Shown piece after piece: positions 39,021 to 48,209 of a DNA stretch of 64,000 nt; position 1 is the stretch's first letter; each line of letters starts with the position of its first letter. The position numbers and the translations under genes are program-made. The stretch is taken from assembly GCA_020722765.1 (NCBI GenBank), contig DYKD01000004.1, positions 5,967 through 69,966 on the forward strand, written 5' to 3'. The notes beneath the pieces are model-generated. The model saw only the letters and a list, made by a program, of their open reading frames with translations, made no database searches and was not told the DNA's origin. This DNA is from Brevinema andersonii (GTDB taxonomy: Bacteria > Spirochaetota > DYKD01).

Positions 39021-40049
39021 TCACTCAACCGTCGTGTCATCCTCTTCCTCACTAACGCCTATTACCTCACTACTGTCTACGCTTAGATCAAGGGTTTTCG
39101 CCATCGCCTCCGCCACCCATGAATCAACTTGTTCACGATGCGCCTCATAGTATTCCCTAAATGAAGACGATTGAAACTTACCACCTAAAGGGTCGGTATA
39201 CCATCCGCCTTTCTTTACTAAAATGTTAGCTTGTGTTAAAACATCAAGCATCGGCGTTATAGAATCGATACCAGAATCAAAGCGGATGATAAACTGGCAT
39301 TCTCGCAAAGGAGGGGCTAACTTATTACGAAGGATTTTGGCTTTGCATTTAATACCAACAGTAGTTTGCCCTTGCTTAACATATGCCATCCTAGCAACTT
39401 GGATAATCAATGGCGAATGGAACGTCGTTGGTTGCTTTGCAAGCCAGGTTAAAGGACTGCCATATCCCATTGTCATGATTTTTGTGCGTGGTTGATGAAC
39501 TAAGATTAAGGCGCAACGACTTTTAGCTAAAGGTAATGTAATTCTACGAAAAGCGAAACTTAAATACCTCGCATGGGTTCCCGGCTTGAGAGACTCTCCA
39601 GCTCGTAAACTTAAATCGGACTCACTTGCTAAAGCAGAGCACGTATCAAGTGCGATGCATGCTAAACGTTTTGGATCCTTCTTGAGAGTATCTAATACTT
39701 TCTCGATTAGAGGTACAATATCCTCGAGCTGGACATCTTCGAACTTGATAAGAGAGTCAACATCAAGCCCGATCAGCTTTGCACGTTCAGTTTCTAGTGA
39801 AACCTCACTATCAATTAGGATCGCAAGACCTCCTACCTTTTGGACCTGAGTTAGGATGGAGTAAACAAGCGAACTTTTGCCTACCCCAGGCTCTCCCACT
39901 ATACTAGTAGGACGCCCTACTGGGATTCCACCTCTACCAGTAGCAAGGTCGAGAGTAAAGACCCCCGTTGGAATAAACTCTTTAATGTTGGCGAGACATT
40001 CAGGGGAATTTACATCGACAGCCCCAAGCTCTTTACGAAAGTCAATCAT
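39021..40049 (-). CDS. RecA/UvsX-like recombinase
   Basis: 'GRPTSIVGEPGVGKSSLVYSIL' Walker A; RecA-type N-terminus 'FIPTGVFTLDLATGRGGIPVGR'. Confidence 0.85.
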   Translation of the reverse strand: MIDFRKELGAVDVNSPECLANIKEFIPTGVFTLDLATGRGGIPVGRPTSIVGEPGVGKSSLVYSILTQVQKVGGLAILIDSEVSLETERAKLIGLDVDSLIKFEDVQLEDIVPLIEKVLDTLKKDPKRLACIALDTCSALASESDLSLRAGESLKPGTHARYLSFAFRRITLPLAKSRCALILVHQPRTKIMTMGYGSPLTWLAKQPTTFHSPLIIQVARMAYVKQGQTTVGIKCKAKILRNKLAPPLRECQFIIRFDSGIDSITPMLDVLTQANILVKKGGWYTDPLGGKFQSSSFREYYEAHREQVDSWVAEAMAKTLDLSVDSSEVIGVSEEEDDTTVE

Positions 40050-40101
40050 TTAACATTCCTTCACTGCAATCACTGCAACGAGGTGTATATCAAACCAAAA
40101 T

Positions 40102-40137
40102 CTGAAGGTAGGCACCCGTTATGGTGCCTACCTTCAG
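40102..40137 (-). terminator. Hairpin terminator between SSB and RecA-like genes
   Basis: Perfect 15-bp inverted repeat CTGAAGGTAGGCACC/GGTGCCTACCTTCAG, loop 6, then ATTTTGGTTT on the minus strand. Confidence 0.75.
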
Positions 40138-40160
40138 CTGTGTTATTAAGATGTTAATAC

Positions 40161-40937
40161 CTACTGAAGATCGTCAAGATCAACTTCCTCGGCCGCAACA
40201 CTTGCGGCTAGCCTCCTCAGCTCCTCATTCACTTGTGTACCAGATTTCTCAAGAGATGTCTGAGGATTGGCTCTACCTTCGATTTGCTTGACGAGCTCGG
40301 GCGGAAATAAAGCCTTTTGCTCTTCATACGTTTTAATTTGGTCCTTAGCGATCGCATCAAGGTCGTGCATTTGACCAAGTAAGTCTTTGCTCGCGATAGC
40401 AGAAGGGTTACGCTCGAGGCGAACGTTATACCTGTTACCAGGGTTTTTTGTAATAACTACATTAAACCCTTCATCAGGATCAACGAAATTTTCGCCGCTT
40501 ACATAAAGTTGAAACACTTGCCCGAACACAGTAAAACTTAAAGGCAAGATTTTAACGACAGGTTCTCTCGCATGGACATCATAAGCGTTGACCCAGAAAA
40601 TACGGCTCACTTTCATCAACCGAGCCGCCTCCTGATCTTCTTTGCTGGGTGACATCGACAAGAAAGCGATCGCCTCATCGACAAAACACTTGAGGTTGGG
40701 GTCCTCGCTGCGGCTACAGATGACAACACGATTCCGATCTCCGCCACCCACTCTAAAATGATTTCTCACTTCGCGGAACCATAAGCCACCCTCTCGCGAA
40801 GACGGTAAAATACGAACAGTGTTTACCCCATCTGGGAGCTTCATGAAACGTCCTTCGACCGCGGCACGAACATCAGCTAGTTTGCGCAAGCTCTCAGGAT
40901 CCAGTTTCTCTTTCAGTGTGTCCAAGAAATTTGCCAT
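40161..40937 (-). CDS. Single-stranded DNA-binding protein (gp32-like)
   Basis: 'MKLPDGVNTVRILPSSREGGLWFREVRNHFRV', 'RIFWVNAYDV'; next to RecA-like gene. Confidence 0.7.
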   Translation of the reverse strand: MANFLDTLKEKLDPESLRKLADVRAAVEGRFMKLPDGVNTVRILPSSREGGLWFREVRNHFRVGGGDRNRVVICSRSEDPNLKCFVDEAIAFLSMSPSKEDQEAARLMKVSRIFWVNAYDVHAREPVVKILPLSFTVFGQVFQLYVSGENFVDPDEGFNVVITKNPGNRYNVRLERNPSAIASKDLLGQMHDLDAIAKDQIKTYEEQKALFPPELVKQIEGRANPQTSLEKSGTQVNEELRRLAASVAAEEVDLDDLQ

Positions 40938-40974
40938 ACAGTCCTCCTTTTACCAGTCACGTTGTTTTGTTTTT

Positions 40975-41436
40975 TTACCAGTCATGCTGTTCATAAGCTA
41001 ACTGTTTTCTTTGTGCAATTGCGAGATTAACAAGTCCATCACGTTTAAACCATAAGCTAGTCGTTATAGACGCGATTAAATCCGTTATATAAATTAAGCG
41101 TGATAGCTTATCATTTAATTTAGCATATTCTTCGTTGTCTTGCAACGCTATTTCCACAATTCTATTAGAAACATATGAAGTATTTTTCGCGGCCTTGACA
41201 AGTGTAGGGCCTGCAACCCTTCTCATTTCACGTTCGATGCCGCGTTTGTGAAACTCAAGATCAGCTTTTTGCGCGAGCCAATATTGAGCAATCGCGGGCA
41301 ACGTCTCCAAATCTGAACTGGTCTCGACGATCGATGCGTCCTTCTTGAGTGCTTCCTTTAAGTCCTGCGCCTTCTCAAGAAACTCAACATCGCTCAATTC
41401 AAGACTGCCAACTAATTCATGGACGATGTTTTTCAT
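40975..41436 (-). CDS. UvsY-like recombination mediator (tentative)
   Basis: Small helical protein with 'LWFKRDGLVNLAIAQRKQ' C-terminus, adjacent to SSB and RecA-like; start MKNIVHEL preferred. Confidence 0.45.
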   Translation of the reverse strand: MKNIVHELVGSLELSDVEFLEKAQDLKEALKKDASIVETSSDLETLPAIAQYWLAQKADLEFHKRGIEREMRRVAGPTLVKAAKNTSYVSNRIVEIALQDNEEYAKLNDKLSRLIYITDLIASITTSLWFKRDGLVNLAIAQRKQLAYEQHDW

Positions 41437-43186
41437 AAGCAATAGGATCCCTTGCGTTATTAAGGTCAAATGCTTCTAAACGCTCAACACAACTACCACA
41501 TCTTCCACAAGCGAGTTCACCGCCTTTATAACAAGTCCAAGTCAAAGCGTATGGCACGCCGATAGACAACCCTCTCCTTAGAATTTCCGTTTTGTCAATG
41601 TCAATAAAAGGTGCCCAGATTTCAACGGGATAGTAATGACCAATCTTGAAGACTTCTCGCAGCGCATCTACATATTCTTTTCTACAATCAGGGTAAATAC
41701 TATTGCTGACGAGAAGTCCAGAGCCTGACCCTGCCACGAAATTATGATTCTCATCAACCTCGAGGTCAAATACAAAGGCGGGCTCATCTTCGACAATGTC
41801 AATGATTTCAACCATCCTTGATTCCCCAAAGGCGTTCATACTCTTTTTGAAGTCCTTTCTGCAAGAAATATAAAAAATGCCTTGGGAGTTTACATTGACT
41901 CCTACAGAGAAGCCCAAAACAGTACAAAGCCAGCAAACTTGCTCCTTCAAGGAGGGGGATTTAGTAACAAATTGAAATCCGGATTCTGTCGTTTGGCAAC
42001 CATCCCCTTTTATTAAAGTTTCAAGGAGTACTTGAAAGTTTATTTGCAGGCTGGTGAACTCGGCTGGAATTTCTTTCACTTCAGCTCGATTTCCACACAT
42101 TCGGAAAACGTTAGTAGTAGGACCTGAGAACCAAATCATGTCTGGTCCTTCAGTAGGCCGAAAACCCCAAGCTTTGGCCACCGAAAGAATTTCTTCAAAA
42201 TTACCTGGATTTTTTTCCTTACTTTGACTGATTCCAACACGAAAAGAATTCGCGCGTGGATCTGTTCCACTCCCAATGTTACCCTCAGTTAAATACCATG
42301 CTAATAACTTTGTGAAGTCGGTGCGACTGACATAACGGGACACCTTATTAGTTTCTTTAAACCAAATGTGTTTATCGTCATAATCGAGCTGCTTGTGGTC
42401 AGGGCAAAATTGGAGTAGGTCAATAGACTCATTCGAGGAAGTTTCAAAACCATCCAATAAACCAGGGAACCCCCGAGCGGGGGTAAGAAGCCAATCACCA
42501 ATCTTTAAATCTCTCGCCGGAATTTCCTCGACTGTTTTTTTCCAACCCCTGTGTTGATGGAAATCGGACCGAATTACGCGAAACACCTTATGGTTAGAGG
42601 TCAACCGCAAATTACGGCCACCTCTAACCACCAAAGACAAAATGTCACTTCGCAACCCCACATCAACTTTTCTTAACACCTTTCGAAACGATAGTTCTCC
42701 CGTCGAAAGATTTTGTGAAAGCACAAAATCGCCTTCTTGCAAATCAATCACTTTCTTCTTACCCTTTTCGGTTGTCACCCACTCATCATGGGGAATGCAA
42801 TGGTCACCTGCGTGGGCTGCGAATGAGACGGTGTCAAAGCCTATACTTGTTGCGTATCCATACGCGATACTTAACATAATCGTATTACGTCCAGGCACAA
42901 CGGTGGTCCTCATGGTTTCATCTCTATAATGCCCCTCAGGTACCGCAATTTGTGGGGTAGTTAAAGCCGAACCTTGAAGCAAGGCGGCTACTTTTGGCAT
43001 CTCGAGGACTATGTGGCCCACCTTGTAAAACTTGCTAAGAGCAGACGCACATTGCAACTCTTTGCCGTGACGTTGCCCATAAAACACCGATAAAGTCGTT
43101 ACTTGCTCAAATGTTTGCCTCGCGAATGCCAGCAAAGTTGCTGAATCCATTCCACCGCTTAACAATACTACACACTTCTTCCCCAT
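41417..43186 (-). CDS. queC: QueC (7-cyano-7-deazaguanine synthase) precursor interrupted by an intein
   Basis: 'VVLLSGGMDSATLL' PP-loop, 'HAGDH|SIYPDCRKEY', 'CGRCGSCVERLEAF'; SD GAGGAGG before ATG at 43186. Confidence 0.93.
   Translation of the reverse strand: MGKKCVVLLSGGMDSATLLAFARQTFEQVTTLSVFYGQRHGKELQCASALSKFYKVGHIVLEMPKVAALLQGSALTTPQIAVPEGHYRDETMRTTVVPGRNTIMLSIAYGYATSIGFDTVSFAAHAGDHCIPHDEWVTTEKGKKKVIDLQEGDFVLSQNLSTGELSFRKVLRKVDVGLRSDILSLVVRGGRNLRLTSNHKVFRVIRSDFHQHRGWKKTVEEIPARDLKIGDWLLTPARGFPGLLDGFETSSNESIDLLQFCPDHKQLDYDDKHIWFKETNKVSRYVSRTDFTKLLAWYLTEGNIGSGTDPRANSFRVGISQSKEKNPGNFEEILSVAKAWGFRPTEGPDMIWFSGPTTNVFRMCGNRAEVKEIPAEFTSLQINFQVLLETLIKGDGCQTTESGFQFVTKSPSLKEQVCWLCTVLGFSVGVNVNSQGIFYISCRKDFKKSMNAFGESRMVEIIDIVEDEPAFVFDLEVDENHNFVAGSGSGLLVSNSIYPDCRKEYVDALREVFKIGHYYPVEIWAPFIDIDKTEILRRGLSIGVPYALTWTCYKGGELACGRCGSCVERLEAFDLNNARDPIAYEKHRP
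41702..42799 (-). mobile_element. Intein in QueC (366 aa) with LAGLIDADG motifs
   Basis: Begins CIPHDEWVTTEKGKKKVIDL, block B 'LRLTSNHKVFRV', 'LLAWYLTEGNIG' and 'LLETLIKGDG', ends 'NFVAGSGSGLLVSN' before Ser. Confidence 0.92.
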
Positions 43187-43196
43187 AAAGACCTCC

Positions 43197-43835
43197 TCAA
43201 GCGGTAACTTCCGATTTCGTTTCTGTACCACTGAAACAACAATCACCACCGTTGCGATATGCTGTGACACACTCACTCATCGCAGCGAAACCATTTCTGA
43301 CTCCTTCCCCTGAATGATAAAATGAGTGAGTATGTGCCCAAGGAATCCCATACAACCGTATAGCGTCTGTAATTGCTTCCTTACTTGAAGACAAGAACAG
43401 AAACTGCCAGTTGTACTTTGTTTCTTGGTGACTTATCATATCGAAAATGTGTGACCGATGAAATTCAACGCTCGAGTTCTCCTGTCCGTCAGTAATGATG
43501 GCAAAAATGACTCGACTAGGCCGACACCGTTCAGGCATTTCTGCAAGGCGATGGCCGACCGAAATAATAGTCCGACCTATTGCATCGAGTAATGCAGTCG
43601 AGCCTCGTGGTTGATAAGACCCAACAGTTAGAAGCGGAACCACTTCAATAGGCTTAAAATCATAAAGCATTTCAAACTCGTGGTCGAACTGTACAAAGGT
43701 CACGGTCGCTTTTCCGCGAATGATCTTTTGCTCATTAATGAAGTTATTGAAACCTTTAACCGCATCACTCTTGACCGGCCACATCGACCCTGAACGATCG
43801 AGTACTACAACTAAATGAGTGTAATTTGGATCCAT
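43197..43835 (-). CDS. vWA-domain protein
   Basis: MIDAS motif 'VVLDRSGSMWPV', 'GSTALLDAIG'. Confidence 0.85.
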   Translation of the reverse strand: MDPNYTHLVVVLDRSGSMWPVKSDAVKGFNNFINEQKIIRGKATVTFVQFDHEFEMLYDFKPIEVVPLLTVGSYQPRGSTALLDAIGRTIISVGHRLAEMPERCRPSRVIFAIITDGQENSSVEFHRSHIFDMISHQETKYNWQFLFLSSSKEAITDAIRLYGIPWAHTHSFYHSGEGVRNGFAAMSECVTAYRNGGDCCFSGTETKSEVTA

Positions 43836-43918
43836 TCATAACTCCTTTCTATCCAACCTTTATCCAAAAGCAAGAAAACAAACCAAGTGAAAGGGTGTAA
43901 ACACGAATTATTACCCAA

Positions 43919-44374
43919 TCAAAACCTTCCAGTGCTACCAACCCCATTTTCACCTCTTGCGTGCTCAGGCAGGAAGTCTACTACTTCTATTGACTCGCCG
44001 ACTGGTACTGGAATAGGAACAAGTTGTACAACCCGTTCACCTTTCTTAATAGAGAGGACTTCGTCCCCAACGTTGGTGATAAACGGTTGCACAAGACCAC
44101 GATACCCTGTATCGTAAATGGATTGGCATAGTAACCCTTTCGATCGCCATGAACTACGAGGCACAATGTGACCGTGCCAACCTTCAGGAATAGCAATTTT
44201 AATACCACAATCTAATTTAACTGTTTGACCTGGTGAAAGGGTATAATCCTGAGCGGAAAACAGATCATACCCTGCGTCATCGTGGTGCTTCTTAAACGGA
44301 GCAGCCGAATGAGGATATACAAGCTGTACAAGTAGTTTGAACTGGCTCATTATTTGTTTCCACCTCATCACCAC
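43919..44374 (-). CDS. dut: dUTPase
   Basis: 'HHDDAGYDLFSA', 'GWHGHIVPRSSWRSKGL', 'YDTGYRG', 'GVGSTGRF'; likely start MSQFKLL. Confidence 0.9.
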   Translation of the reverse strand: MVMRWKQIMSQFKLLVQLVYPHSAAPFKKHHDDAGYDLFSAQDYTLSPGQTVKLDCGIKIAIPEGWHGHIVPRSSWRSKGLLCQSIYDTGYRGLVQPFITNVGDEVLSIKKGERVVQLVPIPVPVGESIEVVDFLPEHARGENGVGSTGRF

Positions 44375-44410
44375 ATAAATTAAAGTATAGAGTGTAGAGA
44401 CCCATTAGAG

Positions 44411-45859
44411 TTAGATCACGACCTCCTCAATTCTCTTGATCAAAGCGTCGCGACCTTGATCCAATAATTTCATTATATCAAACAATTTCTCACTCCAACC
44501 TGCGAGAGCATACACGTTCTCCTCGGGAAATTGCAGTGTGCCATAACCTTGTAAGTCGAAACTAAACATTTTAGGTTCACATTGAAAACGCGTGCAATAT
44601 TTCTTGAATTCTCGTTTTAAGTCATTACCTATCCACGCCTGCATGTCAGACAAGACAAAGATTCTGTCGTAGGCTTTGTTAAGAGCCCTAAAGATACACC
44701 TAAAATCGGTGCCATCCCACTTTGCGTGTTTCCTGATAAAGTTAATCGACCTAAAAATGTCCTCTTCGGGGTCAAGCTTCAAGTGCTTAGCGTCTTCCGA
44801 GAAAATCAGGAGGTCAGCGTTACTAGAATGAGTCAACGCAACCGCGAACATCGATCCAATATCGAAAGGCTTCCCAGACATGGAACCAGAACAGTCGAGG
44901 GCTACTAGACTCTCTCCTGGAAATGTCGGGACGTTTGACATAGAGATGCTCGCGGCGACGGAGATAGCGCTTTTAATCTCGTTTAAGATTCCTCGGTCTG
45001 TCAGACATTCCTCTAACTTTTTATATGCGGTGTGGAACCTAAAAGGTAGGACTAATGAACTAGAAATTAGTTCCTTATTGACCAACATCGTGAGAGCATC
45101 ATTCAGAACCTCAGGAGCTTGTTCGTAAATGTTCCGCAAGTTACGCAACAACGCGAAATAGCCCAATCTACCAGTTCGGATTAACTCTCTCCATGTTACC
45201 GCTTTAAGTGCTCGTTTTTCCTCTTCAGTAGACGACTGTTGTCCTACCCGAGTCATCATCGATTCCCAAGTACTTGCCGAACGCAATTTTCCAACGACTA
45301 GAGCCTTTAGAGCTTGTCCATTCCTCTCATTGGGTTTGGGTCGCACTAAGTTGACTACATCAACGAGCGAAACTTGATGCTTTTCACCACGATATTTTGC
45401 TAACTGGTAGGAATCGAATTTGTCGAAGGCTTGTGCCAAACCCTTCTTTAAGGCATTAGGAATCGGCCTTCTGTACTTCCTCAAATAGTATGACATAATT
45501 TCTGACATGTCATCGGGGCGGCGTACAACAAGATTGAAAAATCTTTTTGCCCATTCTTGCCCTTTACCTCTAACTAAGAACGCGACCTCACCAGCAAGAA
45601 CGTGAGACACAGTACGCATCCCAAATTCGTTTCGTGCGAAGACCGCGACCTTAGCCACAAACAGTGGATCATCAACCTTGTAAATGAGATCCACGAGACT
45701 TGCAAGGCTCTCCGTTGAAGACCGATAATACTGGTCTTCAACGAATGAGGTTAACGCTTGAGATGCTAGTGCTAACTTAGGCGAAACCGTGTAGGCTTGC
45801 CCACCAGCAAGATTTGTAGTCACGAACTTCTTCTTAAACTTTAAGTTGAATCTCGACAT
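44411..45859 (-). CDS. Ro60-like TROVE-domain protein with vWA domain
   Basis: TROVE-like HEAT-repeat region 'LYQFVEDQYY..'-type N-terminus (here 'LTSFVEDQYYRSSTESLASLVDLIY', 'VSHVLAGEVAFL'), then MIDAS 'LVALDCSGSMSGKP'. Confidence 0.85.
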   Translation of the reverse strand: MSRFNLKFKKKFVTTNLAGGQAYTVSPKLALASQALTSFVEDQYYRSSTESLASLVDLIYKVDDPLFVAKVAVFARNEFGMRTVSHVLAGEVAFLVRGKGQEWAKRFFNLVVRRPDDMSEIMSYYLRKYRRPIPNALKKGLAQAFDKFDSYQLAKYRGEKHQVSLVDVVNLVRPKPNERNGQALKALVVGKLRSASTWESMMTRVGQQSSTEEEKRALKAVTWRELIRTGRLGYFALLRNLRNIYEQAPEVLNDALTMLVNKELISSSLVLPFRFHTAYKKLEECLTDRGILNEIKSAISVAASISMSNVPTFPGESLVALDCSGSMSGKPFDIGSMFAVALTHSSNADLLIFSEDAKHLKLDPEEDIFRSINFIRKHAKWDGTDFRCIFRALNKAYDRIFVLSDMQAWIGNDLKREFKKYCTRFQCEPKMFSFDLQGYGTLQFPEENVYALAGWSEKLFDIMKLLDQGRDALIKRIEEVVI

Positions 45860-45860
45860 G

Positions 45861-46532
45861 TCACTGACTCCTTAACCGCAACTTTTCGAAACCAAGTTGC
45901 TCGATTACACCAGCATGCTTCGCGAGGATATCATTAATAATTTCCAGCGCACATTGTAATAACGAACTCAAATATTTTGTAGATTTATAACGGAAGCTGT
46001 GAGAGCCCATCTCAGCTTGAGAGATTAATTCTTGGACGTAGTTATGTAATTCAAGGGCAGCACGAAGCATGTACTGGTTCCCTAAATACTCCACTTCCTC
46101 GACCAGCTTCTTGACACATTGTAAAGTGTCGGCCATCGCAACAATAAATCCTTCTTTGCCCTCCTTTTTAGCAGAAGCCCACAACCCAGGGATCCAAGGG
46201 AGATCCAACTGCGTGGCTAACAACTCCATGGAAGTTTTGCTTACTTCCTCTAAAAGGCTTCTAAGCTTTGGGTGGAAATATTTGACGGTTCGAGGAATAT
46301 CCGCGGATAGAACCTCATCAAAATCATGTACTAAAGCGAACGTCAATGCTTTACCGAGGTCAAGGTTCTCTCCATTCGCGATGCATTTTTCACCTATCAC
46401 TAAGGTCAACACACAAACCTGGAAGGTGTGGTCGCTGACTGATTCAGGCTTAATAAGATATAAACCCGAGTACCTATTTATTGCACCAGCTTGAAGGACA
46501 GGAGAAAAAATTAGGCTTTTGAAGTCGGACAC
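45861..46532 (-). CDS. HD-domain phosphohydrolase (YfbR-like 5'-nucleotidase)
   Basis: 'PESVSDHTFQVCVLTLVIGE', 'ALVHDFDEVLSADIP'; GTG start. Confidence 0.8.
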   Translation of the reverse strand: MSDFKSLIFSPVLQAGAINRYSGLYLIKPESVSDHTFQVCVLTLVIGEKCIANGENLDLGKALTFALVHDFDEVLSADIPRTVKYFHPKLRSLLEEVSKTSMELLATQLDLPWIPGLWASAKKEGKEGFIVAMADTLQCVKKLVEEVEYLGNQYMLRAALELHNYVQELISQAEMGSHSFRYKSTKYLSSLLQCALEIINDILAKHAGVIEQLGFEKLRLRSQ

Positions 46533-46649
46533 GTTCTGCCTTACTCAGCGTATCTAGCGTCGGGAGAAACCCGCGATGACTCGTTTCGCCACAAATCGAA
46601 GTAAGTCATAGCTCACTACCCAACTACTTGGTATGAATAGATTGAACGA

Positions 46650-46967
46650 TTAAATAGGTGGGAGAAAAAACCGGAAAGGTTTAACCCGGCCGTGGGTTTC
46701 CAAACGAAAAAAGAAAAACCAAGGAGCAGCCTTAACCCTTTCCATTACTTCCCACCATGTTTCCCAAAAATTAAAATTCCGGAGAAAACAAAGAGCGTCA
46801 CGGCTTCTGCCGCTAGAGTCTTTTGTTTTAAGCAGTGACTCATTATCATCTGCTCGCGTGGGCTTTTCAGCCACGCAGTCGGCCAAACCTAATGGTAACG
46901 GTTTGGCAAGTACTGTCTCCATGATAGATCGAAGTAACGCTCTTTTCACTACCGGAATTGTGTTCAT
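46650..46967 (-). CDS. Hypothetical protein
   Basis: ATGA overlap with upstream ORF suggests translational coupling. Confidence 0.4.
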   Translation of the reverse strand: MNTIPVVKRALLRSIMETVLAKPLPLGLADCVAEKPTRADDNESLLKTKDSSGRSRDALCFLRNFNFWETWWEVMERVKAAPWFFFFRLETHGRVKPFRFFLPPI

Positions 46968-47167
46968 GGGTTAACCCAAAACTCTGAAGCTAGTGGCACC
47001 CTAACCCAATTATTGATGTCAGCCTTCCTATTACTAGTCAACTCCTTTACTAAAACGTCCTTCCTGATACGCATTGTCACACTTTTGTCTGGCTGATAAT
47101 CCACTAACAGTAATAAAGTACCATCGGGAAGGTACTTAATTCGTAGCTGCGGTTGATACTGTAACAT
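46964..47167 (-). CDS. Hypothetical protein
   Basis: 67-aa ORF in co-directional operon. Confidence 0.4.
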   Translation of the reverse strand: MLQYQPQLRIKYLPDGTLLLLVDYQPDKSVTMRIRKDVLVKELTSNRKADINNWVRVPLASEFWVNP

Positions 47168-47269
47168 CGATTAATAGTTAAAAGCGAAAAAACTTTATCA
47201 GATATTTCATTACTATTGCTCATACGCTGTTAAAATTGTACTGCATTCGTCAGGAAGCAACGTCAATAT

Positions 47270-47491
47270 TTACCCTGGTGAAATTTCGCCCTTTCTGACT
47301 AATTCATCACATATCTCCACGATCAACCCATAATCTAAAGCAAGGTCCTTCATGATGTCGCTTGGAAAAATTTTTTCACCCCGGTGCTCCTCAAAGTAAC
47401 ATTTTATTTCCTCTTTAGCTTGCTCTCGAGGCACATTTCTGATTTTCAGAGACTTTGGCTTTGGCTTTTTCACTCGCATGAAAGTTATCAC
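47270..47491 (-). CDS. Small winged-helix-like protein
   Basis: 'FFEEHRGEKIFPSDIMKDLALDYGLIVEICDELVRKGEI'-type wHTH pattern (read as CYFEEHRGEKIFPS..); downstream of promoter. Confidence 0.45.
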   Translation of the reverse strand: MITFMRVKKPKPKSLKIRNVPREQAKEEIKCYFEEHRGEKIFPSDIMKDLALDYGLIVEICDELVRKGEISPG

Positions 47492-47530
47492 CTTCCATCA
47501 CGTCGTTCATTTTCTTTTGTTTTTTATTTT

Positions 47531-47559
47531 ATTATATAATAAGTAATTGCAATAGTCAA
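47531..47559 (-). promoter_or_regulatory. Sigma70-type promoter
   Basis: Minus strand TTGACT - 17 nt - TATAAT. Confidence 0.85.
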
Positions 47560-47634
47560 CACAAAAATTAATGAAACATAAAATTCAAATGTCATGATGT
47601 TGAAATAGCTTCAGCGTCAATTAAAAACAAGTGT

Positions 47635-48207
47635 CTACCTCCCACTATTGATCAAGCTCATAAGTTCCGCCCGCGCGGCTAGACCTCTTTCAGTCACCTC
47701 CAAGAATACCCCAGTCAAACTACTAGTAACCATAACAGATTGCTGTTTCTCCACACCCCGACATCTCATACACAGATGCTGAGCTTCGATGACACACGCC
47801 GCACCTAAAGGGTCGATCAACTGATTAATCGCCTGGGTCACTTGTTGGCCGATACGTTCTTGAATCTGTAGCCTGCGGGCGTACATATCTAAAATGCGTG
47901 CGAGTTTTGAAATGCCAATAATGCGCCCATTAGGAATGTAACCGATGTGTGCTCTCCCTGAAAAACTGAGCAAATGGTGCTCGCACGTCGAGTAAAACTC
48001 GACGTTTTTCAAAAGAACGAGCTCATTATATCCATCAGCATCAAAGGTCGTGACCAGGTCTTCAGGATTTAACTTATAACCACCAAACATCTCCTCCCAA
48101 GACTGAACGACCCTTCTTGGAGTCTCCAACAATCCTTCTCTATTAGGGTCTTCGCCAATGTAAGACAAAAACTCCCTAATGTATTCCTCCATCCTCGCGT
48201 TTGCCAT
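47635..48207 (-). CDS. folE: GTP cyclohydrolase I
   Basis: '[22 protein letters not shown]', '[16 protein letters not shown]'. Confidence 0.95.
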   Translation of the reverse strand: MANARMEEYIREFLSYIGEDPNREGLLETPRRVVQSWEEMFGGYKLNPEDLVTTFDADGYNELVLLKNVEFYSTCEHHLLSFSGRAHIGYIPNGRIIGISKLARILDMYARRLQIQERIGQQVTQAINQLIDPLGAACVIEAQHLCMRCRGVEKQQSVMVTSSLTGVFLEVTERGLAARAELMSLINSGR

Positions 48208-48209
48208 GT

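Noticed and set aside
36307-42799. Both inteins being exactly 366 aa, suggesting recent duplication
   Set aside because: Their sequences are clearly different and only one has LAGLIDADG motifs; equal length is likely chance
46590-46620. GGTAGTGAG string resembling the Ro-binding stem of vertebrate Y RNAs as I remember it
   Set aside because: No complementary CTCACTACC nearby on the same strand, so the Y-RNA stem cannot form; treated as coincidence
46650-46690. Terminator-like GGAAACCC..GGGTT/..CCGGTTTTTT on the minus strand
   Set aside because: Lies within the 3' end of an apparently coupled ORF and the stem is imperfect
47200-47280. Second promoter candidate TTGACG...TACAAT upstream of 47167
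   Set aside because: Spacer about 20 nt, outside the usual 16-18 range
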